NCBI RefSeq assembly: GCF_007829885.1
Contig: NZ_VIWW01000001.1
Coordinates: forward strand, 248,001 to 312,000
Reading direction: 5' to 3'
DNA: 64,000 nucleotides
Source: Streptomyces brevispora
GTDB lineage: Bacteria; Actinomycetota; Actinomycetes; Streptomycetales; Streptomycetaceae
Shown: positions 28,199 through 44,999 of the stretch, in pieces
Layout of the letters: each line of letters starts with the position of its first letter
How positions within the stretch are numbered: the first letter of the stretch is position 1
Made by a program: the position numbers and the translations under genes
The notes under the pieces: model-generated
Seen by the model: only the letters and a program-made list of their open reading frames with translations
What the model was told of the DNA's origin: nothing
Databases searched by the model: none

Positions 28199-29307
28199 TT
28201 CGCGGCCTTCCTGGATTCCGCGCCGACGGCATCGGCGAGGGTGGCGTACGGGGAGGCGGCCAGGCGTGCGGCCAGGCCCTTGTGGATCGCGCGGGCGTAG
28301 AACGGGCCCTCGTAGATGAAGGCGCTGTAGCCCTGGACGAGCGTGGCACCGGCGAGAAGGCGCTGCCAGGCGTCCTCGGCGTTCTCGATGCCTCCGACAC
28401 CCACCAGGGTGATCCGGTCGCCCACGCGCCCGTAGAGGCGGCTCACGACCTCCAGGGAGCGCTCCTTGAGGGGTGCGCCGGACAGTCCGCCGGTCTCCCC
28501 GGTCAGGGACGGTGAGGACTTCAGGCCCAGGCTGTCGCGGGCGATGGTGGTGTTGGTGGCAATGATGCCGTCCAGGCCCAGCTCGACCGCGAGGTCGGCG
28601 ACCGCGTCGATGTCCTCGTCCGCGAGGTCGGGGGCGATCTTGACGAGCAGCGGCACCCGGCGGTCGGTGACGGTCCGGTCGGCTGCCTCGCGCACGGCGG
28701 ACAGCAGCGGGCGCAGCGACTCGGTGGCCTGGAGGTTGCGCAGGCCCGGCGTGTTCGGCGAGGAGACGTTGACGACGAGGTAGTCGGCGTGGGCGGCGAG
28801 CCGCTCGGTGGACTTCACGTAGTCGGCGGCGGCCTCGGCCTCGGGGACGACCTTGGTCTTGCCGATGTTGACGCCGACCGTGGTCCGGAAGACCGGCACC
28901 CGGGCGGCCAGGCGGGCGGCCACGGCGGCCGAGCCCTCGTTGTTGAAGCCCATGCGGTTGATCAGCGCGCGGTCAGCGACGAGGCGGAACAGCCGCTTCC
29001 TGGGGTTCCCGGGCTGCGGTTCGCCGGTGACCGTGCCGATCTCGATGTGGTCGAAGCCGAGCATCGACATGCCGTCGATCGCGACGGCGTTCTTGTCGAA
29101 GCCGGCGGCGAGGCCGAAGGGGCCGTGCATCCGCAGGCCGAAGGCCTCGGTGCGCAGTTCCTCGTGGCGCGGTGCGAGGGCGGCGGCGACGAAGGTGCGC
29201 AGGACCGGGATGCGGGCGGCGAGGCGGATCCACCGGAACGCGGCGTGGTGGGCCTGTTCCGGGTCCATGCGCTTGAAGACCAGCTGGAAGAAGATTTTGT
29301 ACATCAC
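28195..29307 (-). CDS. pyrD: Quinone-dependent (class 2) dihydroorotate dehydrogenase
   Basis: The 370-residue flavoprotein oxidises dihydroorotate with quinone as acceptor. The N-terminal amphipathic extension ([20 protein letters not shown]) marks the membrane-associated class 2. [14 protein letters not shown] holds the catalytic Ser, and FMN-binding segments such as [19 protein letters not shown] are present. GAGGAC lies just before the start, immediately after a strong hairpin that separates it from carB. Confidence 0.96.
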   Translation of the reverse strand: MMYKIFFQLVFKRMDPEQAHHAAFRWIRLAARIPVLRTFVAAALAPRHEELRTEAFGLRMHGPFGLAAGFDKNAVAIDGMSMLGFDHIEIGTVTGEPQPGNPRKRLFRLVADRALINRMGFNNEGSAAVAARLAARVPVFRTTVGVNIGKTKVVPEAEAAADYVKSTERLAAHADYLVVNVSSPNTPGLRNLQATESLRPLLSAVREAADRTVTDRRVPLLVKIAPDLADEDIDAVADLAVELGLDGIIATNTTIARDSLGLKSSPSLTGETGGLSGAPLKERSLEVVSRLYGRVGDRITLVGVGGIENAEDAWQRLLAGATLVQGYSAFIYEGPFYARAIHKGLAARLAASPYATLADAVGAESRKAAK

Positions 29308-29322
29308 GGTGTCCTCATGAAG

Positions 29323-29350
29323 AGGGGGACACCGTTTCCGGTGTCCCCCT
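29323..29350 (-). terminator. Intercistronic hairpin between carB and pyrD
   Basis: AGGGGGACACCG pairs perfectly with CGGTGTCCCCCT around a 4-nt loop, only 11 nt after the carB stop and 16 nt before pyrD. It may attenuate pyrDF expression or stabilise the upstream mRNA. Confidence 0.7.
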
Positions 29351-29361
29351 GCTGGGCTTCT

Positions 29362-32662
<3,301 letters not shown>

Positions 32663-32670
<8 letters not shown>

Positions 32671-33805
32671 GCTGGCCCTCCATCAGGGATACGAAACGGT
32701 CGAAGAGGTACGCGGCGTCGTGCGGGCCGGCGGCGGCCTCGGGGTGGTACTGGACGCTGAAGGCCGGCCGGTCGAGGAGCTGGAGGCCCTCGACGACCTG
32801 GTCGTTCAGGCAGACGTGCGAGACCTCGGCCCGCCCGTAGGCGGTGTCGGAGACCTTGTCGAGCGGGGCGTCGACGGCGAATCCGTGGTTGTGCGCGGTG
32901 ACCTCGACCTTGCCGGTCGAACGGTCCTGCACGGGCTGGTTGATGCCGCGGTGGCCGTACTTCAGCTTGTACGTGCCGAAGCCGAGGGCGCGGCCCAGGA
33001 TCTGGTTGCCGAAGCAGATGCCGAAGAGCGGGGTCTTCCGCTCCAGGACGCCCTGCATGACGGAGACCGGGTGGTCGGCGGTGGAGGGGTCGCCGGGGCC
33101 GTTGGAGAAGAAGACGCCGTCGGGCTTCACCGCGTACACCTCCTCCAGGGTGGCGGTGGCGGGCAGCACGTGCACCTCGATGCCGCGCTCGGCCATCCGG
33201 TGCGGGGTCATGCCCTTGATGCCGAGGTCGACCGCGGCAACGGTGAACTTCTTGGTGCCGATCGCGGGGACGACGTAGGCCTCCTTCGTGGCGACCTCGG
33301 CGGAGAGGTCGGCGCCGGTCATCTCGGGGGTCTGGCGCACCTTGGCGAGCAGCGTACCGTCGTCGGCGAGTGCGTTGCCGGAGAAAATGCCGACGCGCAT
33401 CGCGCCGCGCTCGCGCAGGTGGCGGGTGAGCGCGCGGGTGTCGATGCCGCAGATCCCGACGACGCCCTGGCTCACGAGCTCCTCGTCGAGCGAGCGCTGC
33501 GAACGCCAGTTGGAGGACACCCGGGCGGGGTCGCGCACGACGTAGCCGGCGACCCAGATGCGCTTCGACTCGGGGTCCTCGTCGTTCACACCGGTGTTGC
33601 CGACGTGCGGGGCGGTCATCACGACGACCTGGCGGTGGTACGAGGGGTCGGTCAGCGTCTCCTGGTAGCCGGTCATGCCGGTGGAGAACACCGCCTCGCC
33701 GAAGGTCTCCCCCACAGCCCCGTAGGCACGGCCGCGGAAGGCGCGGCCGTCCTCCAGGACGAGTACGGCGGGAGCCTTGGCGGCTCCCCGGGTGGAGATC
33801 GTCAT
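32663..33805 (-). CDS. carA: Carbamoyl-phosphate synthase small subunit (glutaminase)
   Basis: The 380-residue subunit releases ammonia from glutamine. The class I amidotransferase nucleophile is in [15 protein letters not shown], and the His/Glu pair in [11 protein letters not shown]. The N-terminal small-subunit domain starts with [16 protein letters not shown]. It overlaps the upstream PH-like gene (ATGA) and downstream carB, so the three are translationally coupled. Confidence 0.98.
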
Positions 33806-34380
33806 CGTGCGGTGCCTTCCGTAGAGCTGGCGAGTTGGTTGACGGCGTCGACCCAGGCAGGGTGTTCGGCCGAGTGGTCGGAGCGGAATCCGGAGTCGAT
33901 CAGCTGATCACCGAGCGCCCAGGTGATGATCAGCAGACCGCCCTCGGGGAGGACCTTGCCCGCGAGGGCCTTGTCGGTCCGGGCCTCGCGGAGGTCGGCG
34001 GCGGGGACGAAGAAGTCCGTCGCGCCGGGCCGCACGACGTCGAGGCCCTGTTCGGTGAGGGTGAGCTCGACGCGGCTGCGGGTGCCGAGGCCGTGGGCGA
34101 CGATGCGGTCGAGCCACTGCCCGGCCGTCGTCGAGGCGTGGTAGCGCCCGGTCAGGGTGAGGATTTTCTCGCCGTCGGCGAATCCGTCCGGGGTGGTCGC
34201 GAGCTCGGACAGTCCGGACTGGAGGCTGCCGCGCCACTTCCATCCCTGGCGCATCAGCCAGTAGATGAAGGCGACGAGGACGATCAGTCCGATCACCCAG
34301 CTGATGCGGGCGGACCAGTCGGTCACCTCCGCCGACTTCTGTTCGGCGGCCAGTTGGTAGAGGGGGGTCAGTGTTGTCAC
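33802..34380 (-). CDS. PH-like-domain membrane protein of the pyr operon
   Basis: The 192-residue protein has one N-terminal membrane helix (about 28-45, [16 protein letters not shown]). A cytosolic PH-like domain (about 70-185) follows, with [21 protein letters not shown] and a C-terminal [13 protein letters not shown]. It is coupled on both sides by GTGA and ATGA overlaps to pyrC and carA. This position is conserved in Streptomyces pyr operons from memory, but the function is unknown. Membrane anchoring of pathway enzymes is only a speculation. Confidence 0.85.
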   Translation of the reverse strand: MTTLTPLYQLAAEQKSAEVTDWSARISWVIGLIVLVAFIYWLMRQGWKWRGSLQSGLSELATTPDGFADGEKILTLTGRYHASTTAGQWLDRIVAHGLGTRSRVELTLTEQGLDVVRPGATDFFVPAADLREARTDKALAGKVLPEGGLLIITWALGDQLIDSGFRSDHSAEHPAWVDAVNQLASSTEGTAR

Positions 34381-35663
34381 GCGAGCTTCCCGTCGACGAC
34401 CGTGGCACGGCCCCGCAGGAAGGTGTGGGTCACTCGGCCCGGCAGCTCGCGCCCCTCGTAGGGAGTGTTGCGGCTGCGGGAGGCGAAGCCCGCGGGGTCC
34501 ACCGCTCCACGGTATGCCGGATCGACCAGGGTGAGGTTGGCGGGCTCGCCCGCCGCGACGGGCCGGCCGTGGCCGTCCAGCCGGCCGATGGCGGCCGGGC
34601 GCAGCGACATCCGGTCGGCGACGCCTGCCCAGTCGAGCAGTCCGGTCTCGACCATCGTCTGCTGGACCACGGAGAGCGCGGTCTCCAGGCCCACCATGCC
34701 CATGGCGGCCGCGGCCCACTCGCAGTCCTTGTCCTCGTGCGGGTGCGGGGCGTGGTCGGTGGCGACGCAGTCGATGGTGCCGTCGGCGAGGGCCTCGCGC
34801 AGGGCCAGGACGTCGGCCTCGGTGCGCAGCGGCGGGTTCACCTTGTAGACCGGGTTGTAGGAGCGTACGAGCTCGTCGGTGAGGAGCAGGTGGTGCGGGG
34901 TGACCTCGGCGGTGACGTTCCAGCCCTTGGACTTGGCCCAGCGGACGATCTCGACGGAACCGGCGGTCGACAGGTGGCAGATGTGCACCCGGGAACCGAC
35001 GTGGGCGGCGAGCAGCACGTCGCGGGCGATGATCGACTCCTCGGCGACCGCGGGCCAGCCGCCGAGGCCGAGCTCGGCCGAGACGACGCCCTCGTTCATC
35101 TGGGCGCCCTCGGTGAGGCGGGGCTCCTGGGCGTGCTGGGCGACGACTCCGTCGAACGCCTTCACGTACTCCAGCGCGCGGCGCATGATCACCGCGTCGT
35201 CGACGCACTTGCCGTCGTCGGAGAAGACCTTCACTCCGGCGGCCGAATCGTGCATGGCGCCGAGTTCGGCGAGCTGCTTGCCCTCCAGGCCGACGGTGAC
35301 GGCGCCGACGGGCTGCACGTCGCAGTAGCCGGACTCCTTGCCGAGCCGCCAGACCTGCTCGACGACACCGGCGGTGTCTGCGACCGGGAAGGTGTTGGCC
35401 ATGGCGTGCACGGCGGTGAAGCCGCCGATCGCAGCGGCCCGGGTGCCGGTCAGGACGGTCTCGGAGTCCTCCCGGCCGGGCTCGCGCAGATGGGTGTGGA
35501 GGTCGACGAGGCCGGGCAGCAGGACCTGGCCCGCCGCCTCGACGACGGTGGCGTCGGCGGCGTCGAGGCCGGTGCCGACCGCCGCGATGGTCTCGCCGTC
35601 GATCAGGACGTCCTGCGGCTCGCCGCCGAGGACCTTCGCGCCGCGGATAAGGATCTTGCTCAT
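34377..35663 (-). CDS. pyrC: Dihydroorotase
   Basis: The 428-residue zinc enzyme cyclises carbamoyl-aspartate to dihydroorotate. The first metal site is LVDLHTHLREPG and the last ligands lie in CVATDHAPHPHEDK. The length marks the long class I type associated with ATCase. It is 2 nt from pyrB upstream and overlaps the PH-like gene downstream. Confidence 0.97.
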   Translation of the reverse strand: MSKILIRGAKVLGGEPQDVLIDGETIAAVGTGLDAADATVVEAAGQVLLPGLVDLHTHLREPGREDSETVLTGTRAAAIGGFTAVHAMANTFPVADTAGVVEQVWRLGKESGYCDVQPVGAVTVGLEGKQLAELGAMHDSAAGVKVFSDDGKCVDDAVIMRRALEYVKAFDGVVAQHAQEPRLTEGAQMNEGVVSAELGLGGWPAVAEESIIARDVLLAAHVGSRVHICHLSTAGSVEIVRWAKSKGWNVTAEVTPHHLLLTDELVRSYNPVYKVNPPLRTEADVLALREALADGTIDCVATDHAPHPHEDKDCEWAAAAMGMVGLETALSVVQQTMVETGLLDWAGVADRMSLRPAAIGRLDGHGRPVAAGEPANLTLVDPAYRGAVDPAGFASRSRNTPYEGRELPGRVTHTFLRGRATVVDGKLA

Positions 35664-35665
35664 GG

Positions 35666-36658
35666 TTACTTGTTCTCCTCGGTACGGGCGGCGGGCGACG
35701 GGTGGGTGGTGGCGGGCTCGGAGCCGCCCAGCAGCAGGTAGAGCACGGCCATCCGGATGGAGACTCCGTTGGCGACCTGCTCGACGACCGTGCAGCGGTC
35801 GGAGTCGGCGACCTCGGCGGTGATCTCCATGCCGCGGACCATCGGGCCGGGGTGCATGACGATGGCGTGCTCGGGCATCTTCGCCATCCGCTCGCCGTCC
35901 AGGCCGTAGCGGCGGGAGTACTCCCGCTCGGTCGGGAAGTACGCGGCGTTCATCCGCTCACGCTGCACACGGAGCATCATCACCGCGTCCGACTCCGGCA
36001 GCACCTTGTCGAGGCTGTAGCTGACGTCGCACGGCCACTGCTCGACGCCGACCGGGACCAGGGTCGGCGGGGCCACCAGGGTGACATGGGCGCCGAGGGT
36101 GGTCAGCAGGTGGACGTTGGAGCGGGCGACCCGGCTGTGCAGGATGTCGCCGACGATCGTGATGCGGCGCCCGTCGAGGTCCTTGCCGAGTCCGGCGTCG
36201 GCCCCGACCAGTCTGCGGCGCATGGTGAAGGCGTCCAGGAGTGCCTGGGTGGGGTGTTCGTGGGTGCCGTCGCCGGCGTTGACGACCGCGCCGTCGATCC
36301 AGCCCGAGGTGGCCAGACGGTAGGGGGCGCCGGAGGCGCCGTGCCGGATGACGACGGCGTCGGCGCCCATCGCCTCCAGGGTCAGGGCGGTGTCCTTGAG
36401 CGACTCGCCCTTGGAGACGGACGAGCCCTTGGCGGAGAAGTTGATGACATCGGCGGACAGCCGCTTGGCGGCTGCCTCGAAGGAGATGCGGGTCCGCGTC
36501 GAGTCCTCGAAGAAGAGGTTGACGACGGTCCGGCCGCGCAGGGTCGGGAGCTTCTTGATCGGCCGGTCCGCGACTCTGGCCATTTCCTCGGCGGTGTCGA
36601 GGATCAGGACGGCGTCGTCGCGGGTGAGGTCGGCGGCCGAGATGAGGTGGCGCTTCAT
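35666..36658 (-). CDS. pyrB: Aspartate carbamoyltransferase catalytic chain
   Basis: The 330-residue enzyme joins carbamoyl phosphate to aspartate, the committed step. The carbamoyl-phosphate motif is [11 protein letters not shown], and [14 protein letters not shown] is the second signature. No regulatory pyrI gene is seen. It follows pyrR after 87 nt. Confidence 0.97.
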   Translation of the reverse strand: MKRHLISAADLTRDDAVLILDTAEEMARVADRPIKKLPTLRGRTVVNLFFEDSTRTRISFEAAAKRLSADVINFSAKGSSVSKGESLKDTALTLEAMGADAVVIRHGASGAPYRLATSGWIDGAVVNAGDGTHEHPTQALLDAFTMRRRLVGADAGLGKDLDGRRITIVGDILHSRVARSNVHLLTTLGAHVTLVAPPTLVPVGVEQWPCDVSYSLDKVLPESDAVMMLRVQRERMNAAYFPTEREYSRRYGLDGERMAKMPEHAIVMHPGPMVRGMEITAEVADSDRCTVVEQVANGVSIRMAVLYLLLGGSEPATTHPSPAARTEENK

Positions 36659-36745
36659 CTGGGTGTTCTCCGGGTGGCTGGAGGATTCAGGCGTGCGGGC
36701 GCGCGGAAGCCGCGGTACGGCGGGTGGGCCGTACGGGAGGTGTGG

Positions 36746-37363
<618 letters not shown>

Positions 37364-37365
37364 GG

Positions 37366-37396
37366 ATCTTAAAGGACGTCGAAATTGCGTCATCAA
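37366..37396 (-). promoter_or_regulatory. Candidate pyr operon promoter
   Basis: TTGATG (37396-37391) and TTTAAG/TAAGAT (37373-37366) lie 17-19 nt apart. A start just downstream would give a short leader beginning near the PyrR-like site. Confidence 0.45.
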
Positions 37397-37461
37397 CGTT
37401 ACCAGGGCTTGTGCAGGGCCCTCGTCGCACCCCCTGGAGGTGCCGGTCCGGAGCTTTCAGC

Positions 37462-37504
37462 TTGACGCACCCAAGTAACGCTGCGTAACCTCACAGTGAG
37501 TTAC
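37462..37504 (+). promoter_or_regulatory. bldD promoter with two abutting BldD boxes
   Basis: TTGACG (37462-37467) and TAACCT (37486-37491) form -35 and -10 elements. Two 15-bp sites fit the BldD pattern nTnAC-N5-GTnAn exactly: GTAACGCTGCGTAAC (37475-37489) and CTCACAGTGAGTTAC (37490-37504). They cover the -10 and start site, consistent with known BldD autorepression. Confidence 0.8.
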
Positions 37505-37551
37505 CAGCCACGCGGCGGAGCCGCGAAATGTTCCAGCGTCCCGGGAGCCTT

Positions 37552-38052
37552 ATGTCCAGCGAATACGCAAAGCAGCTCGGGGCCAAGCTCCGTGCCATCC
37601 GCACCCAGCAGGGCCTCTCCCTCCATGGCGTCGAGGAGAAGTCCCAGGGCCGCTGGAAGGCCGTCGTGGTGGGGTCGTACGAGCGCGGTGACCGTGCCGT
37701 GACCGTACAGCGCCTCGCCGAGCTGGCCGACTTCTACGGTGTCCCGGTGCAGGAGCTCCTGCCCGGCACGACACCCGGCGGCGCAGCCGAGCCGCCGCCG
37801 AAGCTCGTTCTGGACCTGGAGCGCCTCGCCCACGTCCCGCCGGAGAAGGCCGGACCGCTGCAGCGCTACGCGGCAACGATCCAGAGCCAGCGCGGCGACT
37901 ACAACGGCAAGGTGCTCTCGATCCGCCAGGACGACCTGCGCACGCTTGCCGTGATCTACGACCAGTCGCCGTCCGTGCTCACGGAACAGCTGATCAGCTG
38001 GGGCGTGCTGGACGCGGACGCGCGCCGCGCGGTCGCCCACGACGAGGGCTGA
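37552..38052 (+). CDS. bldD: BldD, c-di-GMP-responsive master developmental repressor
   Basis: The 166-residue protein has an N-terminal HTH_3 DNA-binding domain (EYAKQLGAKLRAIRTQQGLS) and a C-terminal domain carrying the c-di-GMP signature RGD-X8-RQDD (RGDYNGKVLSIRQDD). Tetrameric c-di-GMP bridges two BldD monomers, which then repress sporulation genes during vegetative growth. ATG 37552 (MSSEYAKQLG) matches known BldD. It is transcribed alone, divergent from the pyr operon. Confidence 0.97.
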   Translation: MSSEYAKQLGAKLRAIRTQQGLSLHGVEEKSQGRWKAVVVGSYERGDRAVTVQRLAELADFYGVPVQELLPGTTPGGAAEPPPKLVLDLERLAHVPPEKAGPLQRYAATIQSQRGDYNGKVLSIRQDDLRTLAVIYDQSPSVLTEQLISWGVLDADARRAVAHDEG

Positions 38053-38162
38053 GCACCCCCGCAGAAACGTACCGCCGGATCGGCGGGGCCCTTTCCCGGA
38101 TGCCCCGCCGGTCCGGCGTTCCTGTTTCCCGGCACCCCGCCCCGGCGGGGTGGGCCGGAGTA

Positions 38163-38205
38163 CGACGAAGGGCCCCCGGTCTGCTTGACCGCGGGCCCTT
38201 CGTCG
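38163..38205. terminator. Bidirectional terminator between bldD and nusB
   Basis: CGACGAAGGGCCC (38163-38175) pairs perfectly with GGGCCCTTCGTCG (38193-38205), and the stem partly continues inward. The genes are convergent. Confidence 0.85.
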
Positions 38206-38223
38206 GCTGAGCGCCGCCGGCGG

Positions 38224-38655
38224 CTACTGCTCCCGGCGAAGGTTCGGCTTGAGGTCCTTGAAACGGGCCAGCAGGCCGTTCACGAAGGACGGGGAGTCGT
38301 CGGTGGAGAACTCCTTGGCGATCTGCACCGCCTCGTCGATCACCACCGCGTCCGGGGTCGCGTCCACCCAGATCAGCTCGTACGCACCGAGCCGCAGGAT
38401 GTTCCGGTCGACGACCGGCATGCGGTCGATCTCCCAGTCCACGGCATAGGTGACGATGAGGTCGTCGATCCGGTCCGCATACTGCGCGTACCCCTCGACA
38501 AGCTCCATCGTGTACTCGGTGACCGGCGGCTGACGGGTGTCGGACCGCGAGTGCCGCACCCAGTCCGCGAGGACCGTCTGCACGGACTCACCGCGCTGGT
38601 CGGCCTCGAAAAGGATCTGGAAGGCGCGCTTGCGGGCCGTATTCCGGGCAGCCAC
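38224..38655 (-). CDS. nusB: Transcription antitermination factor NusB
   Basis: The 143-residue all-helical protein binds boxA RNA with S10 for rRNA antitermination. ARKRAFQILFEADQRGE and the C-terminal VVIDEAVQIAKEFSTDDSPSF..NGLL region are the family signatures. It starts 2 nt after efp and is co-transcribed with it. Confidence 0.96.
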   Translation of the reverse strand: MAARNTARKRAFQILFEADQRGESVQTVLADWVRHSRSDTRQPPVTEYTMELVEGYAQYADRIDDLIVTYAVDWEIDRMPVVDRNILRLGAYELIWVDATPDAVVIDEAVQIAKEFSTDDSPSFVNGLLARFKDLKPNLRREQ

Positions 38656-38657
38656 GG

Positions 38658-39224
38658 TTAGCTGTTCACCCGGCCGAGGTAATCGCCCGAACGCGTGTCG
38701 ACCTTGATCTTCTCACCGGTCGTGATGAAGAGCGGAACACCGATCTCGTAACCGGTCTCCAGCGTGGCGGGCTTGGTGCCACCGGTGGAACGGTCGCCCT
38801 GGACGCCCGGGTCGGTGTGCTGGACGACGAGCTCGACGGCGGCCGGCAGCTCGACGTAGAGCACCTCGCCCTCGTGCTGCGCCACGGAGGCGGTGAAGCC
38901 CTCGATCAGGAAGTTGGCGGCGTCGCCGACGGACTTGCGGTCGACCATCAGCTGGTCGTAGGTGTCCATGTCCATGAAGACGAAGTACTCGCCGTCCATG
39001 TACGAGAACTGCATGTCGCGTCGGTCGATGGTGGCCGTTTCGACCTTCACACCGGCGTTGAACGTCTTGTCGACGACCTTGCCGGAGAGCACGTTCTTGA
39101 GCTTGGTGCGCACGAAGGCAGGGCCCTTGCCGGGCTTGACGTGCTGGAACTCGACGACGGACCAGAGCTGGCCTCCGTCGAGCTTGAGCACCAGGCCGTT
39201 CTTGAGGTCGTTCGTGGAAGCCAC
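38658..39224 (-). CDS. efp: Elongation factor P
   Basis: The 188-residue factor rescues ribosomes stalled on polyproline. Domain I carries the loop [17 protein letters not shown], whose lysine contacts the P-site tRNA. No EpmA/EarP/YmfI modification gene is in the neighbourhood, in line with unmodified or differently modified actinobacterial EF-P. Polyproline-rich proteins occur close by, such as the P-loop protein at 40491-41372. Confidence 0.97.
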   Translation of the reverse strand: MASTNDLKNGLVLKLDGGQLWSVVEFQHVKPGKGPAFVRTKLKNVLSGKVVDKTFNAGVKVETATIDRRDMQFSYMDGEYFVFMDMDTYDQLMVDRKSVGDAANFLIEGFTASVAQHEGEVLYVELPAAVELVVQHTDPGVQGDRSTGGTKPATLETGYEIGVPLFITTGEKIKVDTRSGDYLGRVNS

Positions 39225-39274
39225 GGTTGCGGAATCTCCTGGACTGAAGCTGGTGGAACGACCGAGGATGCGCG

Positions 39275-40381
39275 CTAGAGCGCGAGCAGCTCCTTGGTCG
39301 TAATGGTGAGTAGCTCGGGTCCGCCGTCCGCCTCGGGGCGCACGACGAGCGTGTCATCGATCCGGACTCCGCCCCGGCCCGGGAGGTGGACCCCCGGTTC
39401 GACGGTGACCGGCACACAAGCGTCCAGTTTACCCATGGCATCAGGTGCCAACTGCGGGTCCTCGTCGATTTCGAGCCCCACCCCGTGCCCGGTCCGGGGT
39501 GTGAGGCCCTCGCTGTGGCCCGCGGAGTCCAGGAGCTGGCGGGCGGCACGGTCCACGTCACGGTAGGCGGCACCGGGCACAAGAGCCTCCCGTCCAGCCC
39601 TCTGAGCGGCGAAAACCAGGTCGTAGAGCTCGATCTGCCAGTCGGCCGGAGCCGTTCCGATGACGAAGGTACGGCCGATCTCGCACCGGTAGCCGCGGTA
39701 GTTCGCGCCGAGGCGGACGGAAAGGAAATCTCCTTCCTCCACCCTTCGGTCCGAGGGCCGGTGGCGGCCCCGGCCGGAGTTTGGACCGGTGGCGACGGAG
39801 GTGGCGAAGGCGGGGCCGTCGGCGCCGTGGTCCACCAGCCTGCGCTCCAGTTCCAGCGCGAGGTGCCGTTCGGTCCGGCCGACCAGGATCGATTCGAGGA
39901 GTTCGCCGAGCGCCTGGTCGGTGATCTCGGCGGCGATCCGCAGGCAGCCGATCTCCTCCTCGTCCTTGACGATGCGCAGCTGCTCGACGGTGACCCCGAG
40001 GTCGGCCAGCCGGAGCTTCGGAGCGACCGCGCCCATGGCCCGGTGCCGGGCGACCGTCAGATCGTGCTCCTCGACGGCCAGGGACTCCGCGCCGTGGGAG
40101 GCGGCCAGATCGGCGGCGGCGACCACCGGATCGCCCCCGGTGACCGACAACCGGTCCACCCGGAGCCGCTCGTCGGTACGCCCTTCGGCCAGGTCACCGG
40201 TCGGGGGGCGCGGGCAGAGCAGAACGTCCTCGTCGGGGCCGAGCAGCAGCACGGCGCCCGGGGGCGCTCCGCCCGCCAGATAGTGGACATTGGCGGGGCG
40301 GGAGACCAGGGCGGCCGCGGATCCGACGGCGGCGCACCGGTCGCGGAGCAGCCCGCGGCGGACGGCGTACACCTCTGACAT
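39275..40381 (-). CDS. M24-family aminopeptidase P-like protein with altered metal ligands
   Basis: The 368-residue protein has the creatinase N-domain (1-130) and the pita-bread M24 domain (140-368). The His ligand segment [13 protein letters not shown] is kept. However the two Asp ligands normally in DxG...GYxSDxTRT are replaced: the segment reads [19 protein letters not shown], with Arg and Glu at those sites. The last Glu ligand is Asp (VRIDDTLVV). It may have weak or no peptidase activity. Position beside efp and nusB is typical for streptomycetes. Confidence 0.8.
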   Translation of the reverse strand: MSEVYAVRRGLLRDRCAAVGSAAALVSRPANVHYLAGGAPPGAVLLLGPDEDVLLCPRPPTGDLAEGRTDERLRVDRLSVTGGDPVVAAADLAASHGAESLAVEEHDLTVARHRAMGAVAPKLRLADLGVTVEQLRIVKDEEEIGCLRIAAEITDQALGELLESILVGRTERHLALELERRLVDHGADGPAFATSVATGPNSGRGRHRPSDRRVEEGDFLSVRLGANYRGYRCEIGRTFVIGTAPADWQIELYDLVFAAQRAGREALVPGAAYRDVDRAARQLLDSAGHSEGLTPRTGHGVGLEIDEDPQLAPDAMGKLDACVPVTVEPGVHLPGRGGVRIDDTLVVRPEADGGPELLTITTKELLAL

Positions 40382-40490
40382 GCATCGAGCGTACGAGCGC
40401 GGGCGCGAGCCCGCCCGGTCAGCGCACCCGACCGGGGGGCCCGGCGGGCGGTGGAGGTGGGCGTGGAGGCGGAGCCGTCCGACGCCGCGG

Positions 40491-41372
40491 CTACCAGGCC
40501 GGGGGGCTGGCTATGGAGCGGGCGAGTATGTCGTCCAGGACGCGGGCGGTGGTCTCCACGTCGTACGTCGAGTTGTCGATGATCGGCAGCCCGGAGCCGT
40601 ACCAGCCGGCCATCCGGCCGTGGATCCGGGCGACTTCCTCGTCCGAGAGGCGGCGGTTGCCGCTGCGGGCGGCGTTGCGCTCCAGGACGATCTCCAGGCC
40701 GGGCAGCAGGACGACGGGCAGCAGCCCGGGGCCGACATGGCGCTTCCAGCCGCCGAGGCCGACCACGGGGCGGTCCGGGAAGACCGCGTCGTCGAGGATG
40801 CAGGAGATGCCGTTGGCCAGGAAATTGCGGGCGGCGAAGCCACAGGTGCGACGGGCCAGGCGGTACTGGGCCTCGGACTGGTCGTTCCACCCGGCCTGCG
40901 GGTCCGCGAAGCCGGAGCAGACCCACTCCCGGACGTCGTCGAGGCTGACGTGAGCGGTGGGGACCCGGCGGCGGCTCGCCCAGAGCTTGGCCACGGTGGT
41001 CTTCCCGGCGCCTGCGGGGCCGATCAGGAGCACGGCGAGGGTCGCGGTGCCGGTCCCGGGCTCGGCGGGCGGCGCCGGCAGCGCCACGGGCCCGCCGGGT
41101 GGCAGTTGGACCTGCCCAGTGGTCTCCCTGGAGACCGGCACGGGGGCCTGCTGTGGTGCGGGCGCGCTCCAGGACTGACTCTGCCCCTGGCGGGCGGGCG
41201 GGTCCGGTGGCGGCGGGACGGGGCGGCTCGACGGGGGCGGGCCCGGGTGACCGCTCGGGGGCTGGACCGGCGGACCGGGGTGGCCGGGGTGCTGGGCCTG
41301 GTGCGACCAGCCGACGGGGCCGTTTCCGGGCCCCTGGGGCGGCGGCAGCGGTGCCCCCACTGCGTGCTGCAT
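40491..41372 (-). CDS. P-loop AAA/kinase-like protein with proline-rich N-terminus
   Basis: The 293-residue protein has a Pro/Gln-rich N-terminal third (about 1-105), likely disordered. A compact P-loop domain follows, with Walker A LLIGPAGAGKTTVAKLW and ISCILDDAVF. It looks like a zeta-toxin/polynucleotide-kinase-like NTPase (AAA_33), with LDDVREWVCSGF as substrate loop. Substrate is unknown. ATG 41372 is chosen over a further upstream codon in poorly conserved sequence. The polyproline stretch makes it a likely EF-P client. Confidence 0.8.
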   Translation of the reverse strand: MQHAVGAPLPPPQGPGNGPVGWSHQAQHPGHPGPPVQPPSGHPGPPPSSRPVPPPPDPPARQGQSQSWSAPAPQQAPVPVSRETTGQVQLPPGGPVALPAPPAEPGTGTATLAVLLIGPAGAGKTTVAKLWASRRRVPTAHVSLDDVREWVCSGFADPQAGWNDQSEAQYRLARRTCGFAARNFLANGISCILDDAVFPDRPVVGLGGWKRHVGPGLLPVVLLPGLEIVLERNAARSGNRRLSDEEVARIHGRMAGWYGSGLPIIDNSTYDVETTARVLDDILARSIASPPAW

Positions 41373-41511
41373 CCGGTGGCACTCCGTCTCGTACAGGCAA
41401 CTGGCGCTGGTGGAACGGCAACCGTACCGTCCCCGGCCGCCACAGAGGGAACGGCCGGGGACGGTGCGGAGTGCCCGGTCGGCCAAGTCGGCCGTCCGGT
41501 GCGACGGTCCG

Positions 41512-44764
<3,253 letters not shown>

Positions 44765-44948
44765 CGGTGCTCCTCATGCTCGCGCCTGAAATCCTACGGC
44801 GCGACCGGGTGCGCGGCCCTGGCCCGCCGCCCCCGATCCTCCCACGGACGGGGGTGCGGTCCGGCCGCCGGTCCAGCAGACGGACGGATCAGATGCCGAA
44901 TGCGTGCGCGCAACCTCGACCGATGTGTCCCGGCGAGTTCGGACCGGG

Positions 44949-44981
44949 GCGGCTCCGAGGCAGCCTCACCCTAGGAGCCGC
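44949..44981 (-). terminator. Hairpin after the SapA-like gene
   Basis: GCGGCTCC (44949-44956) pairs with GGAGCCGC (44974-44981), an 8-bp stem with a 17-nt loop, 19 nt past the stop. It lies upstream of aroC. Confidence 0.45.
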
Positions 44982-44999
44982 ACGCGGTGGTCCGCCGGT

